From the NCBI GenBank assembly GCA_002412715.1, contig DHVP01000024.1, positions 75,245-139,244 on the forward strand: a stretch of DNA of 64,000 nucleotides. The letters are read 5' to 3'. Positions 41,932-49,440 of this stretch are shown here, one piece after another (the stretch's first letter is position 1; each line of letters begins with the position of its first letter). The notes beneath the pieces are model-generated. The model was given only the letters and a program-made list of their open reading frames with translations, made no database searches and was not told the DNA's origin. The stretch comes from Deltaproteobacteria bacterium UBA5205 (GTDB taxonomy: Bacteria; Desulfobacterota; Syntrophorhabdia; Syntrophorhabdales; Syntrophorhabdaceae). Both the position numbers and the translations under genes were made by a program.

Positions 41932-43000
41932 ACCCCGCTCCCTCTAAAGCCAGCCCTCCGTATTGTCTCCGGTGATTGAGGAAGTGGATGGAGTCGAGGT
42001 CGATGTAGTCGAAGGCTCCTGTTCCCATCGCCAGGTTGATGCCTGCGGAAAGACCTGTCATTGTCTCCGTCATGCAACCGGCCATAAGCTTGAGACCGTG
42101 TTTTTTCGCCAGACCGAGAATGGCCATAGACTCCCCGAGTCCGCTTTTTGCCGTTTTGATGTTTACACCGTGGCCGAGTCTCTCGCCTGCGGCGAGTTCC
42201 ATATCGCGTGTCGAAAAGACCGTCTCATCGAGAATGATGGGAATGGGCGAGCGTTTCGTGACCTCTCGAAGACCCCGATGGTCGTATTTCTTCAGGGGCT
42301 GTTCGAAAAGCTCCACGGGATACTTCTTTTTTATCACGTAATCCGCGAAGGCGAGACAGGTGCTTTCCGAAAAGCCCTGGTTGCCATCGAGTCGCAACCT
42401 GTATTCGATCTGTGCGCCATCGAGGATTGATGTGACGGAGGCAATCATTCTCTTATCGTCTGCCTCAACACCGCTCACCTTGATCTTGTATAGTGTGAAG
42501 CCCTTTCGTGCGGCACGGCCCACCCATGGGCGAAGGATGTTCTCGTCGATTGTGTGGGGTATGGTAATGTCCGTTTCAATCCGGCTCAATACCCCGCCGA
42601 ACCAGAGGCTCTCCGGTCTGCCGGTGTGGGCGAGCCATGCCCGGAAGAGGGCAATCTCCAACCCGGACACGGTCATGGGGCAGGATGGATATTTCTCGCG
42701 CAGCGCGCTGACGGTCCCCGGAAAATCCCCCGCTTTCCTGCCTCTCAGGCGGGGACCTTCTTCACCGAGGATCCTCTTTATCCTTTCGGGGGTTTCGTGG
42801 GGGAGGACGAAACTGGTCGCACACTCCCCACGTCCTTTCGACCCGTCACTGAGGCGCGCTTCCACGATGACGCTTTGCATGCTGTTCTTATGCCCCAGCG
42901 CTGTCGAAAAGGCTGTCTTCAGAGGGCGCATCACCTGTCTGAAACGAATGCTTTCTATTTCATCGTCCGGCATGGTTCCAGCAATCCCTTTCGTTTTCAT
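41912..43000 (-). CDS. Enolase-superfamily epimerase (Ala-Glu/dipeptide epimerase or muconate cycloisomerase group)
   Basis: A 362-residue enolase-superfamily enzyme. The capping domain (MRPLKTAFSTALGHKN) is followed by a barrel with the KxK acid/base pair in TLYKIKVSG, metal ligands in RLRLDGNQGFS (Asp), FEQPL (Glu) and IPIILDETVFS (Asp), and NIKTAKSGLGESM with the second-side Lys. This matches L-Ala-D/L-Glu epimerases of peptidoglycan recycling, but specificity is not settled. The start is the ATG at 43000; MPDDE at 42973 is an alternative. The end codons run into a heptad repeat, which may have altered the original C-terminus. Confidence 0.85.
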   Translation of the reverse strand: MKTKGIAGTMPDDEIESIRFRQVMRPLKTAFSTALGHKNSMQSVIVEARLSDGSKGRGECATSFVLPHETPERIKRILGEEGPRLRGRKAGDFPGTVSALREKYPSCPMTVSGLEIALFRAWLAHTGRPESLWFGGVLSRIETDITIPHTIDENILRPWVGRAARKGFTLYKIKVSGVEADDKRMIASVTSILDGAQIEYRLRLDGNQGFSESTCLAFADYVIKKKYPVELFEQPLKKYDHRGLREVTKRSPIPIILDETVFSTRDMELAAGERLGHGVNIKTAKSGLGESMAILGLAKKHGLKLMAGCMTETMTGLSAGINLAMGTGAFDYIDLDSIHFLNHRRQYGGLALEGAGYVIGDR

Positions 43001-43074
43001 TAAGCGACGATTTATTCCGATTCATAGATTTCCCTGGAAAGGACGATAGTGTATCCCTGAGGGACATCCATTCA

Positions 43075-43452
43075 TCACGCTGTCTGTTCGATCCTGATTG
43101 AGGAGGTGCCTTTTGCTTTCTTCAGGGCCGTCGGGTCTCCGGTGATCCTGCCGATTACATTGACCTCGCTCGCCGGAACGGGGTCAGACCCGCTGCTAAG
43201 CGGCGTGGGCCCGAAGAAAATGGCGATGGCGTCTCCCGGCGGCCAGTACCCGATATCACCCGCCTTCACCGCCCGTGTCGCCGTATCGTCGAGGGGCATA
43301 TGGACAGGTACCTGGAAGTAGAACTCATCGCCCCATTCGTTCGGGGAGGCCGTTATGGGCAGCGCCGCGGCTATCGCTTTGCCGCAGGGTGTACCCTCAA
43401 GCTCGGCCTCGACAACAACCGGGCCGGCGATGATACGGATGTTCACGGTCAT
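43075..43452 (-). CDS. Cyclophilin-like fold protein (TM1367/DUF-type)
   Basis: A 125-residue beta-barrel protein. VNIRIIAGPVVVEAELEGTP, AIAAALPITASPNEWGDEFY, ATRAVKAGDIGYWPPGDAIA and FFGPTPLSSG are the typical motifs of the cyclophilin-like family PF04126. Known structures have a cyclophilin fold but lack the isomerase site. The function is unknown. The ATG at 43452 has AAAGGAG seven bases upstream; a TTG further out would overlap that site. It follows the nitroreductase genes and may share their transcript. Confidence 0.85.
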   Translation of the reverse strand: MTVNIRIIAGPVVVEAELEGTPCGKAIAAALPITASPNEWGDEFYFQVPVHMPLDDTATRAVKAGDIGYWPPGDAIAIFFGPTPLSSGSDPVPASEVNVIGRITGDPTALKKAKGTSSIRIEQTA

Positions 43453-43583
43453 AATGACTCCTTTCAAGGTTAATGTATCGCCCTTTCGGACCTGATGTCA
43501 AAGGACCAAAAATAGTCCTTCCCCATGCGTCCGCATACCAGCGGACAGATCAGGGAGCTGTTGGACAGGGGACGGAGAAGACG

Positions 43584-43632
43584 GGTCATGGGCTATAGGT
43601 TACAGGCTCCTCTTTTCCCATAACCCATGACC
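43584..43632. repeat. Imperfect 16-bp hairpin with heptad-repeat flank
   Basis: GGTCATGGGCTATAGG (43584-43599) pairs with CCCATAACCCATGACC (43617-43632) at 14 of 16 positions, and the outer nine are perfect. CCTATCACCTATTACCTG follows directly and belongs to the heptad-repeat family. It lies 20 bases downstream of the first nitroreductase gene. No T run follows. Confidence 0.5.
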
Positions 43633-43652
43633 TATCACCTATTACCTGTTTC

Positions 43653-44225
43653 CTATATTTCCAGTATTATCTCGTCGAGGGGGCGCTTCGGGACGTGGTG
43701 AACCCTATCGGCGTCGCGCCAGTACTTGATATCGCCGTCCTTCACATCGGCGAGGACTACCTGTTCTTCAGGAACCCCCAGCGCGATGGCAAGCAGGATC
43801 TGGTATTGCTCGGGTATTTTGAGAAGACCTCTGAGACGGTCCCGCTGGATATTGGAGAGCATGCAGCCGCCGAGGCCCATCTGCACCGCGCCGAGGAGTA
43901 TGCTCTGAGCGGCGATTCCGTGATCGCATCCAAAGTCCTTCGTAAGCGATGTGTCGCCGAGGACGATGATATAGCCTGCGGGTCTTTCTCCTTCCTCGGG
44001 GCCCGGCCAGTCTTTCAGGTAGCCGGCCCATGCGAGGCAGCAGAATATGCCGGCGTTCTTGCGCGCCTCATGGGAAAGAATAAATTTCAAGGGTTGGAGG
44101 TTCCTGGCAGACGGTGAAAGCCGGGCAAGTTCGACGAGGCTCTTGAGCTGCTGCATGCTGACCGCCTGATTCTGATGGAAACGCCGGTAACTCCTGCTTC
44201 GTGTAACAAGTTCCACTATCGTCAT
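43653..44225 (-). CDS. Nitroreductase family protein (paralogue 1)
   Basis: A 190-residue flavin-dependent nitroreductase-fold protein. RSRSYRRFHQ (FMN phosphate-binding Arg pair), ELARLSPSARNLQPLKFIL, IAAQSILLGAVQMGLGGCML and LALGVPEEQ are the family motifs. The C-terminus has a KYWRDADRVHHVPKRPLDEI extension. Such enzymes reduce nitro groups, quinones or flavins, but the substrate is unknown. The next gene upstream is a paralogue of the same length that I judge about 60 percent identical. The ATG at 44225 has a GGGTG-type site upstream; the longer frame to 44366 reads into the paralogue's end. Confidence 0.9.
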   Translation of the reverse strand: MTIVELVTRSRSYRRFHQNQAVSMQQLKSLVELARLSPSARNLQPLKFILSHEARKNAGIFCCLAWAGYLKDWPGPEEGERPAGYIIVLGDTSLTKDFGCDHGIAAQSILLGAVQMGLGGCMLSNIQRDRLRGLLKIPEQYQILLAIALGVPEEQVVLADVKDGDIKYWRDADRVHHVPKRPLDEIILEI

Positions 44226-44286
44226 ATCACCCGCCGTACAACAGATTTGAAAACCCCACGTGAGGCCCCCGTACCCGAAACCGCCT

Positions 44287-44859
44287 TTACAGCTCCAGTA
44301 TGATCTCACTGAGGGCGCGTTTGGGGACGTGGTGGACCTTGTTGATGTCACGCCAATAGGTGACATCGCCGTTTTTTGCCTCCGTGATGACCGCCCGTTC
44401 CCTGGGGACGCCCAGCGCTACGACCGCCAGTATCTCGTAACGATCGGGTATCCCGAGGAGGGAGGTCAGCCTGTCCCGTTCGATGTGCGCAAACATGTAC
44501 CCGCCGAAACCCATCTCTGTTGCCCCGAGCAGTATGCTCTGTGCGGCGATGCCGTGGTTGCACGAGAAGTCCGTTGTAATTGACGTGTCGCCCAGTATTA
44601 CGATATAGCCCGCTGGCCGTCTGCCTTCGCCGGGGCCGGGCGAATTTTTGATATAGCTTTCCCAGACAAGGCAGGAAAAGATGGTTTCGTTGCGGGCGGC
44701 ATCGTCTGAGAGGATGAATTTCAAGGGCTGGAGGTTCCCGGCCGTTGGAGAAAGCCGGGCGAGTTCGACGAGGCTTCTGAGCTGTTCCATGCTTATCGGC
44801 TCGCTTTGCTGGAAGCGCCGATGACTCCTGTTTTTTGTGACCAGTTCAAGAAGATTCAT
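44287..44859 (-). CDS. Nitroreductase family protein (paralogue 2)
   Basis: A 190-residue nitroreductase-fold protein colinear with its downstream neighbour from end to end (MNLLELVTKNRSHRRF against MTIVELVTRSRSYRRF; both end in a HHVPKR-x6-ILE segment). LSPTAGNLQPLKFIL keeps the usual Asn, which the neighbour also has after a changed Ala-Arg. IAAQSILLGATEMGFGGYMF is intact. A recent tandem duplication is the simplest explanation, with 61 bp between the copies. The ATG at 44859 is the family start; the frame upstream reads a palindromic repeat. Confidence 0.9.
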   Translation of the reverse strand: MNLLELVTKNRSHRRFQQSEPISMEQLRSLVELARLSPTAGNLQPLKFILSDDAARNETIFSCLVWESYIKNSPGPGEGRRPAGYIVILGDTSITTDFSCNHGIAAQSILLGATEMGFGGYMFAHIERDRLTSLLGIPDRYEILAVVALGVPRERAVITEAKNGDVTYWRDINKVHHVPKRALSEIILEL

Positions 44860-44975
44860 ACAAAAACTATAGCATAGGTTTATGATGATGCAAGGCAAAA
44901 GGAATAGGGAACAGGGATTGGGAACTTTTTGGAGAATGTTAGAATTTTCGTTTAGTGCAAAAGATAAGCAAAGCG

Positions 44976-45021
44976 AAAAATAGGTCCTATACGTCGAATA
45001 GGACCTATAGGACCTATTTTT
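44976..45021. terminator. Bidirectional terminator-like TAGGTCCTA palindrome
   Basis: AAAAATAGGTCCTAT (44976-44990) and ATAGGACCTATTTTT (45007-45021) are perfect 15-bp inverted arms, so a T5 run follows the hairpin in both directions. A third half-copy sits between them. The galT-like stop codon (TAG, 45016-45014 on the minus strand) lies in the right arm. It would end galT transcripts and insulate the nitroreductase genes. Confidence 0.65.
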
Positions 45022-46063
45022 CAATCTCCAGTCCCTGCTCGAAATAAGGTTTCACATCTTTGCACAGATCTTCCGGCAGGATAACACAAATGGGTTCGGA
45101 GAGGATGGCCTGGAAGAAGTTCAGGTCCGGGGCGAAGTCGCGCATGTTCAGAAATGTCCGGGGGACGATCCGGAAGCAAGAGTTGAAATACCCCTGGTTT
45201 GCCGGACCAAGGGAAAGCGATGCATTAAAGCTGAATACACCCGCTTCGCGATAGAAGCGGAAGACCTTCTCAAGACCGGCGACGAGGCCCTCGATATGCT
45301 CCTCGAAAAGATCATAAATGGAAAAGACATCGGGGAAAATGCAGAGGATGTCCCCGAGCATCCCGAGACATGTAAAGGGGACGAGCCAGTGTCCACTTCC
45401 CGTTCTGCCGATATACCTTTTGCCGTCGTCCGTTTCCCGATCTATAAGCGTCCGCCAGTAATTCTGCCCGTGCCGCGCGTAAAAGCGTCGCGATGCCGCC
45501 AGTTCGTCCATAAACTGGTTGCCGGGGAAGGCCGTCGCAAAATACTGCTGATGAGGATGGACGAGGCCTCCGCCGGAAGGCGGCATGTAATTCCAGGTCA
45601 TGAGATGGTAGGGTAAAGACGCGTCCGCGTCGGCTATACGGCGCAGGAAATCGAAGCCCAGGGAAAAGGAGTCCATGAGCCTGTCTTTCGTAAAGTCCTG
45701 AAGTCCGACCACGTGGTCGTCGGTCATGACGACGACACCGCTGTGGATGTCGTAGGGAAAGAGATTGGGTATGAGTAATGCCTCACCGCGTGTGAGTCTG
45801 CCCTCCGGAACAATATCGGGGGTAAATTTCGGTGTGGACTTTTCGCGATGCTGACCGCAAAAGGGGCAAAAACCCTTGACCTCGGGGCTCAGGTAGGCGG
45901 GGAGGTCAAGTCTTTGCGGCTTGATGGCGCCAAAGTGGGAAAAGTGGCAGGTCCTTCCCGTCAGGGGATCGACGCGTACCTGGAAGCGGACGGTGGCGGG
46001 GGAGAACCCCTTTCGCGGGTCGAGAAAGGTGCTTTCCGACTCGATGGTTTTGAACTCGATCAT
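45014..46063 (-). CDS. galT: Galactose-1-phosphate uridylyltransferase-like protein (HIT superfamily)
   Basis: A 349-residue GalT-fold protein. GFCPFCGQHREKSTPK contains the zinc-site CxxC, and GGGLVHPHQQYFA is the HPHxQ active site where the middle His forms the uridylyl intermediate. RVDPLTGR near the N-terminus is typical. The sequence is diverged from classical GalT, and no galE or galK is nearby, so its true substrate may be another hexose-1-phosphate with UDP- or ADP-linked donors. Neighbouring trehalose and glucan genes make a role in sugar-phosphate handling plausible. Its stop lies in a palindromic repeat. Confidence 0.8.
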   Translation of the reverse strand: MIEFKTIESESTFLDPRKGFSPATVRFQVRVDPLTGRTCHFSHFGAIKPQRLDLPAYLSPEVKGFCPFCGQHREKSTPKFTPDIVPEGRLTRGEALLIPNLFPYDIHSGVVVMTDDHVVGLQDFTKDRLMDSFSLGFDFLRRIADADASLPYHLMTWNYMPPSGGGLVHPHQQYFATAFPGNQFMDELAASRRFYARHGQNYWRTLIDRETDDGKRYIGRTGSGHWLVPFTCLGMLGDILCIFPDVFSIYDLFEEHIEGLVAGLEKVFRFYREAGVFSFNASLSLGPANQGYFNSCFRIVPRTFLNMRDFAPDLNFFQAILSEPICVILPEDLCKDVKPYFEQGLEIEK

Positions 46064-46176
46064 CAGCCTGATATCTCCGTGCTGCTGTATTTTTCAAATA
46101 GAAACAGAATTTTCAGATCCCCGTCAAGAGGAAGGAATCGGGGACCGGGGAATCGTGTATCTCGCGTTCAGCATCC

Positions 46177-46884
46177 CTACAGGTGGTGGATATCGTCGCG
46201 CGTTTCTTCCTCTTCCCTCCCTTCGTGAACATTTCTTTCCAGGTAGTTCTTCGCTATATCTTTACCACCGAAGCCAAAGGCAATCGCGAGGGCAAGGACT
46301 ATCCCTCCGAAGAGGATCGCGAAAGCTATGAGCACGGTATCCCGTCCGATGCCGAGTTGCTCCAGTGCCATTGTGGCCGAAAGGACGAAAACGGTAAGTT
46401 TCACGAACCTGCCCACCATACCTGCCTGCTTGATCCCCGCGTTGACAGAGGCGATCAGGGCGGCCCGTCCGAAAAAATTGCTGAAAATATAGCCGAAAAG
46501 GAGAATCACTGCCGCCGTGAAGACACTCGGCAGATAGAGAAAGAAGCGCTCGAGAAGCTGCTCTACCGTCGGTATTTTCAACGTCTGCAAGGCAACCACG
46601 GCAAAGGTGAAGAAAGTCAGCCATCCGATGATCCTGGCAATAAAGGCCGACAGGGATTCTCTTATGCCGCCCCTGACGAGCATCTCAAAAAGGCCGAGGC
46701 GTTCGGCCGCCCTGTCCAGGTTGACGGCACGGAATATCCTCAGAAAGATCATCCTCAAGAGGCCTCCGAGGACGATGCCGACGATGAGAAGCACCAGCGA
46801 GGTGAGAAAATAGGGCATAAATGTCAGGAACTTTTCGTAGAAACTTTCAAAGGGATCTATGATAATCCTCTGAAGAAAATTCAT
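46177..46884 (-). CDS. Mechanosensitive-channel-like membrane protein (conserved TM-helix repeats)
   Basis: A 235-residue membrane protein with about five helices. Two copies of the MscS-associated TM-helix repeat are seen: FMPYFLTSLVLLIVGIVLGG and FFLYLPSVFTAAVILLFGYI, each followed by a conserved small-residue helix. The end, ILFGGIVLALAIAFGFGGKD, resembles the pore helix of MscS proteins, but the cytoplasmic beta domain is missing. This matches CmpX-like proteins. In a compatible-solute region, a part in osmotic response is attractive but inferred. A charged tail closes the protein. Confidence 0.8.
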   Translation of the reverse strand: MNFLQRIIIDPFESFYEKFLTFMPYFLTSLVLLIVGIVLGGLLRMIFLRIFRAVNLDRAAERLGLFEMLVRGGIRESLSAFIARIIGWLTFFTFAVVALQTLKIPTVEQLLERFFLYLPSVFTAAVILLFGYIFSNFFGRAALIASVNAGIKQAGMVGRFVKLTVFVLSATMALEQLGIGRDTVLIAFAILFGGIVLALAIAFGFGGKDIAKNYLERNVHEGREEEETRDDIHHL

Positions 46885-46902
46885 ATAAGGCCCCCTTTTG
46901 CA

Positions 46903-48165
46903 TTACTCCCAGCGGTCCGAGAAGGATGGTTTGTTCTTCTCGTATTCCCCGCAGAGGTTCTCGATCTTTTCTTCCACCTCCGGTCCGCTGCTTTCCCATG
47001 CCTCCATGACGAATGACGCCGTGCGCCCGATGTACAGCGGGGTTACGGATTTGAGGAGATGCTCCTTGTTGAGGATGTTCTGGTGAGCGGCGAGGGCGAA
47101 ACTGTATATTATGTCGACCCACAGGCTGTCGGGCATGTGGAATCCGTCCCCTGACGTCCCGGCCAGTCTTCTTAAGAAGTCGAGGGTCTTTCCCGGGAGG
47201 ATCTTTTCCCAGACAACGGCCAGTTCCTGAGCGCCAAGGGTGAACTTGTCGATCATTCTCTGGATATTCACATTGACAGGCTCGAGCCCCACCTCGTACT
47301 GGAACCCGAAGACGGGCACTTCCTCGGACGTCCTGACCTGCTTCCATGTCTGCGCGTACTCCTCCATGAGACCGAAAGTCGCCCCGACAACCTGGTAGAG
47401 CATGGCGCTGAGGTCCGCCCCCGGGTCCTTAGCATCGTGGATCTTCGCCCCCAGAAAGGCCTGGCAGACGCGAAAATTGTTGGCAATGGCCGTCGTCGTC
47501 ATCCAGATGTCGATACCGTAGCGTGCCACATCGGTTTCCCATACGTCCTTGGTGAGATAGAATCCTGCCAGCTTCCCGGAAAAGCCGAAGTCACCGCCTA
47601 TCGGCTGGCGCACTTTCTTTCCGTAAAGCGCCCTCGTGAGAGGATAAACGATGCTGTTCGTGATCGTCCCGTCGTATTTATGGCGATGGTAGAGTGGCGC
47701 CACGTAGTCGTATCCGTCGTTCATGACGGGTTTGATGAGCAGTTCTATCCATTCCGGCGTGATGCTGCGCAGGTCGGAATCCACCACGGCGCATGCCTTC
47801 ACGTTGAGGGCACGGGCTATCTGGAAAATGGTCCTGAAGGCGCTTCCCTTGCCGGGGATCCCATGGTAGGGGGTTGCGATCTTCGAAAAGGATGCCACCC
47901 GGTGGGAAAGGAGGATCGACCGGAAATCGTCGATGGTCGTATCGTGGACAACATCCATTGTACCATCCGTGGAGCCCCCGTCGGAATTGACGAGCACCGT
48001 CTTCGTGTCGGGGAAATACTTGGCAAGGCCGGCCTGCACCGCCCTCACCACGTGCCCTATGGACCGGGCGTTGTTGTAGCTCGGGATACCCACCAGGATA
48101 TCGGCCTCACCGATCTCGGCTACCTTTGCCCTGACATCCTCTCTTTGAATTATGGTTTCCGCCAT
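46903..48165 (-). CDS. Glycosyltransferase related to glucosylglycerate/mannosylglycerate synthases
   Basis: A 420-residue GT-A enzyme. ADILVGIPSYNNARSIGHVV, LVNSDGGSTDGT, GIPGKGSAFRT and the metal-binding VVDSDLRS (Asp129, Asp131) are followed by APLYHRHKYDGTITN, the acceptor-side loop RQPIGGDFGFSGKLA and YGIDIWMTT. These features are shared with GT78 and GT81 enzymes that glycosylate glycerate or 3-phosphoglycerate. A long helical C-terminal domain follows. Its setting beside ADP-glucose and trehalose genes supports a compatible-solute role. It would be the non-phosphorylating route next to the GpgS-like enzyme at 57.9-59.1 kb. Confidence 0.8.
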   Translation of the reverse strand: MAETIIQREDVRAKVAEIGEADILVGIPSYNNARSIGHVVRAVQAGLAKYFPDTKTVLVNSDGGSTDGTMDVVHDTTIDDFRSILLSHRVASFSKIATPYHGIPGKGSAFRTIFQIARALNVKACAVVDSDLRSITPEWIELLIKPVMNDGYDYVAPLYHRHKYDGTITNSIVYPLTRALYGKKVRQPIGGDFGFSGKLAGFYLTKDVWETDVARYGIDIWMTTTAIANNFRVCQAFLGAKIHDAKDPGADLSAMLYQVVGATFGLMEEYAQTWKQVRTSEEVPVFGFQYEVGLEPVNVNIQRMIDKFTLGAQELAVVWEKILPGKTLDFLRRLAGTSGDGFHMPDSLWVDIIYSFALAAHQNILNKEHLLKSVTPLYIGRTASFVMEAWESSGPEVEEKIENLCGEYEKNKPSFSDRWE

Positions 48166-48180
48166 GACGTCTCCGGGTTT

Positions 48181-49440
48181 CTAGCTCCCACTAACGGTCA
48201 TCCCGCTTTTCACTTCCTTCGGAAAGACGGTCCCGGGTTCGAGCAAGGGATCGATGATACAGTTTGTCCCTATCGTGATCCCCCCGGGGATGATCGTTCG
48301 CTTTCCGATGACGGTAAGACCCGAATAGAGATGTTCCGGGTGGGTGACGTTGACCGTCTTCGGGTCTCCGCGACCGACCGTGGTGCGTGCTCCCACCACC
48401 ACCTCTTTATCAATTATGGACCGTTCTATCTCAACGCCCTCGCATATGCGGCAGTCATGCATGATGATGGAATCCCGGACACTGGCCCCGCGTTCCACGA
48501 TCACACCGGGGGAGAGCACGCTGTTTTCCACCTGTCCCTCGATGGTGCAGCCGGGGGATATGATGGACCGCCTCACCCGGGCTAAAGAGGACACCAGGAC
48601 AGGGGGCCTGTCGAAGGCCGGCCCGGCGGAGTATATGTTTGTCATAGTTTTCCAAGATCCGGGGTCGATCCCCGATGAAGACTCCAGGAGGTCCATATTG
48701 GCATCCCAGTAAGCCTGAACTGTACCGACGTCGCGCCAGTATCCGTCGAAGGGATAGGCGTAGACCACCTTTTCCTTGAGCGCTCTGGGGATGATGTGGT
48801 GGCCGAAATCGTCCTCTTTCGACCCGGTGAGAAGCGAAATCAGGTAGTCTCTGTCGAAGACGTAGATCCCCATCGACGCCAGGTTGGACTTCGCCCGCGG
48901 TGACTTTTCCTCCCACCGTGTTATCCTGCTGTCGTCGTCGATGATGGCAGTCCCGAACTGGTGTGTCTCCTCCCATGGCACAGGGATGGTGGCAATGGTG
49001 ACACGGGCCTTTTTTGCCCGGTGAAAGGAGACCATCAGCCGATAGTCCATGTGATATACGTGGTCTCCCGACAGTATCATGATCTCATCGTTCTGTACCG
49101 ACATGACGAAGGAAATATTCTGCCTTACGGCATCAGCGGTTCCCCGGTACCAGTCCCAGTCCTCCTCCCCGGTCTTGGGGGGGAAGATCTTGACGCTGCG
49201 GGAACGGCCCGACAGGTCCCAGGAAGAGCCGTCACCGATGTGGTCCATGAGGGAAAGCGGTTTGTACTGGGTAAGGACCGCGACGTTTGTCACGCCGGAA
49301 TTGCCGATATTGCTCAGGGTGAAGTCGATTATCCGGTATATTCCGCCGAAGGGGACAGCGGGTTTTGCCCTGTGCCGGACAAGGATATTGAGTCTGCTTC
49401 CGACACCGCCTGCCAACAGGATTGCCGCCGGGCCTCTCAT
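48181..49440 (-). CDS. glgC: Glucose-1-phosphate adenylyltransferase (ADP-glucose pyrophosphorylase)
   Basis: A 419-residue enzyme making ADP-glucose from ATP and glucose 1-phosphate. The nucleotide-binding loop AILLAGGVGSRLNILVRHRA and KPAVPFGGIYRIIDFTLSN are canonical, WYRGTADAVRQN and LSGDHVYHMDY (catalytic Asp) follow, and EEKSPRAKSNLASMGIYVF holds the glucose-phosphate Lys. A left-handed beta-helix ends the protein. It overlaps a diverged paralogue by four bases. ADP-glucose is the donor for glycogen and probably for TreT nearby. No glycogen synthase gene is present in the window. Confidence 0.93.
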   Translation of the reverse strand: MRGPAAILLAGGVGSRLNILVRHRAKPAVPFGGIYRIIDFTLSNIGNSGVTNVAVLTQYKPLSLMDHIGDGSSWDLSGRSRSVKIFPPKTGEEDWDWYRGTADAVRQNISFVMSVQNDEIMILSGDHVYHMDYRLMVSFHRAKKARVTIATIPVPWEETHQFGTAIIDDDSRITRWEEKSPRAKSNLASMGIYVFDRDYLISLLTGSKEDDFGHHIIPRALKEKVVYAYPFDGYWRDVGTVQAYWDANMDLLESSSGIDPGSWKTMTNIYSAGPAFDRPPVLVSSLARVRRSIISPGCTIEGQVENSVLSPGVIVERGASVRDSIIMHDCRICEGVEIERSIIDKEVVVGARTTVGRGDPKTVNVTHPEHLYSGLTVIGKRTIIPGGITIGTNCIIDPLLEPGTVFPKEVKSGMTVSGS

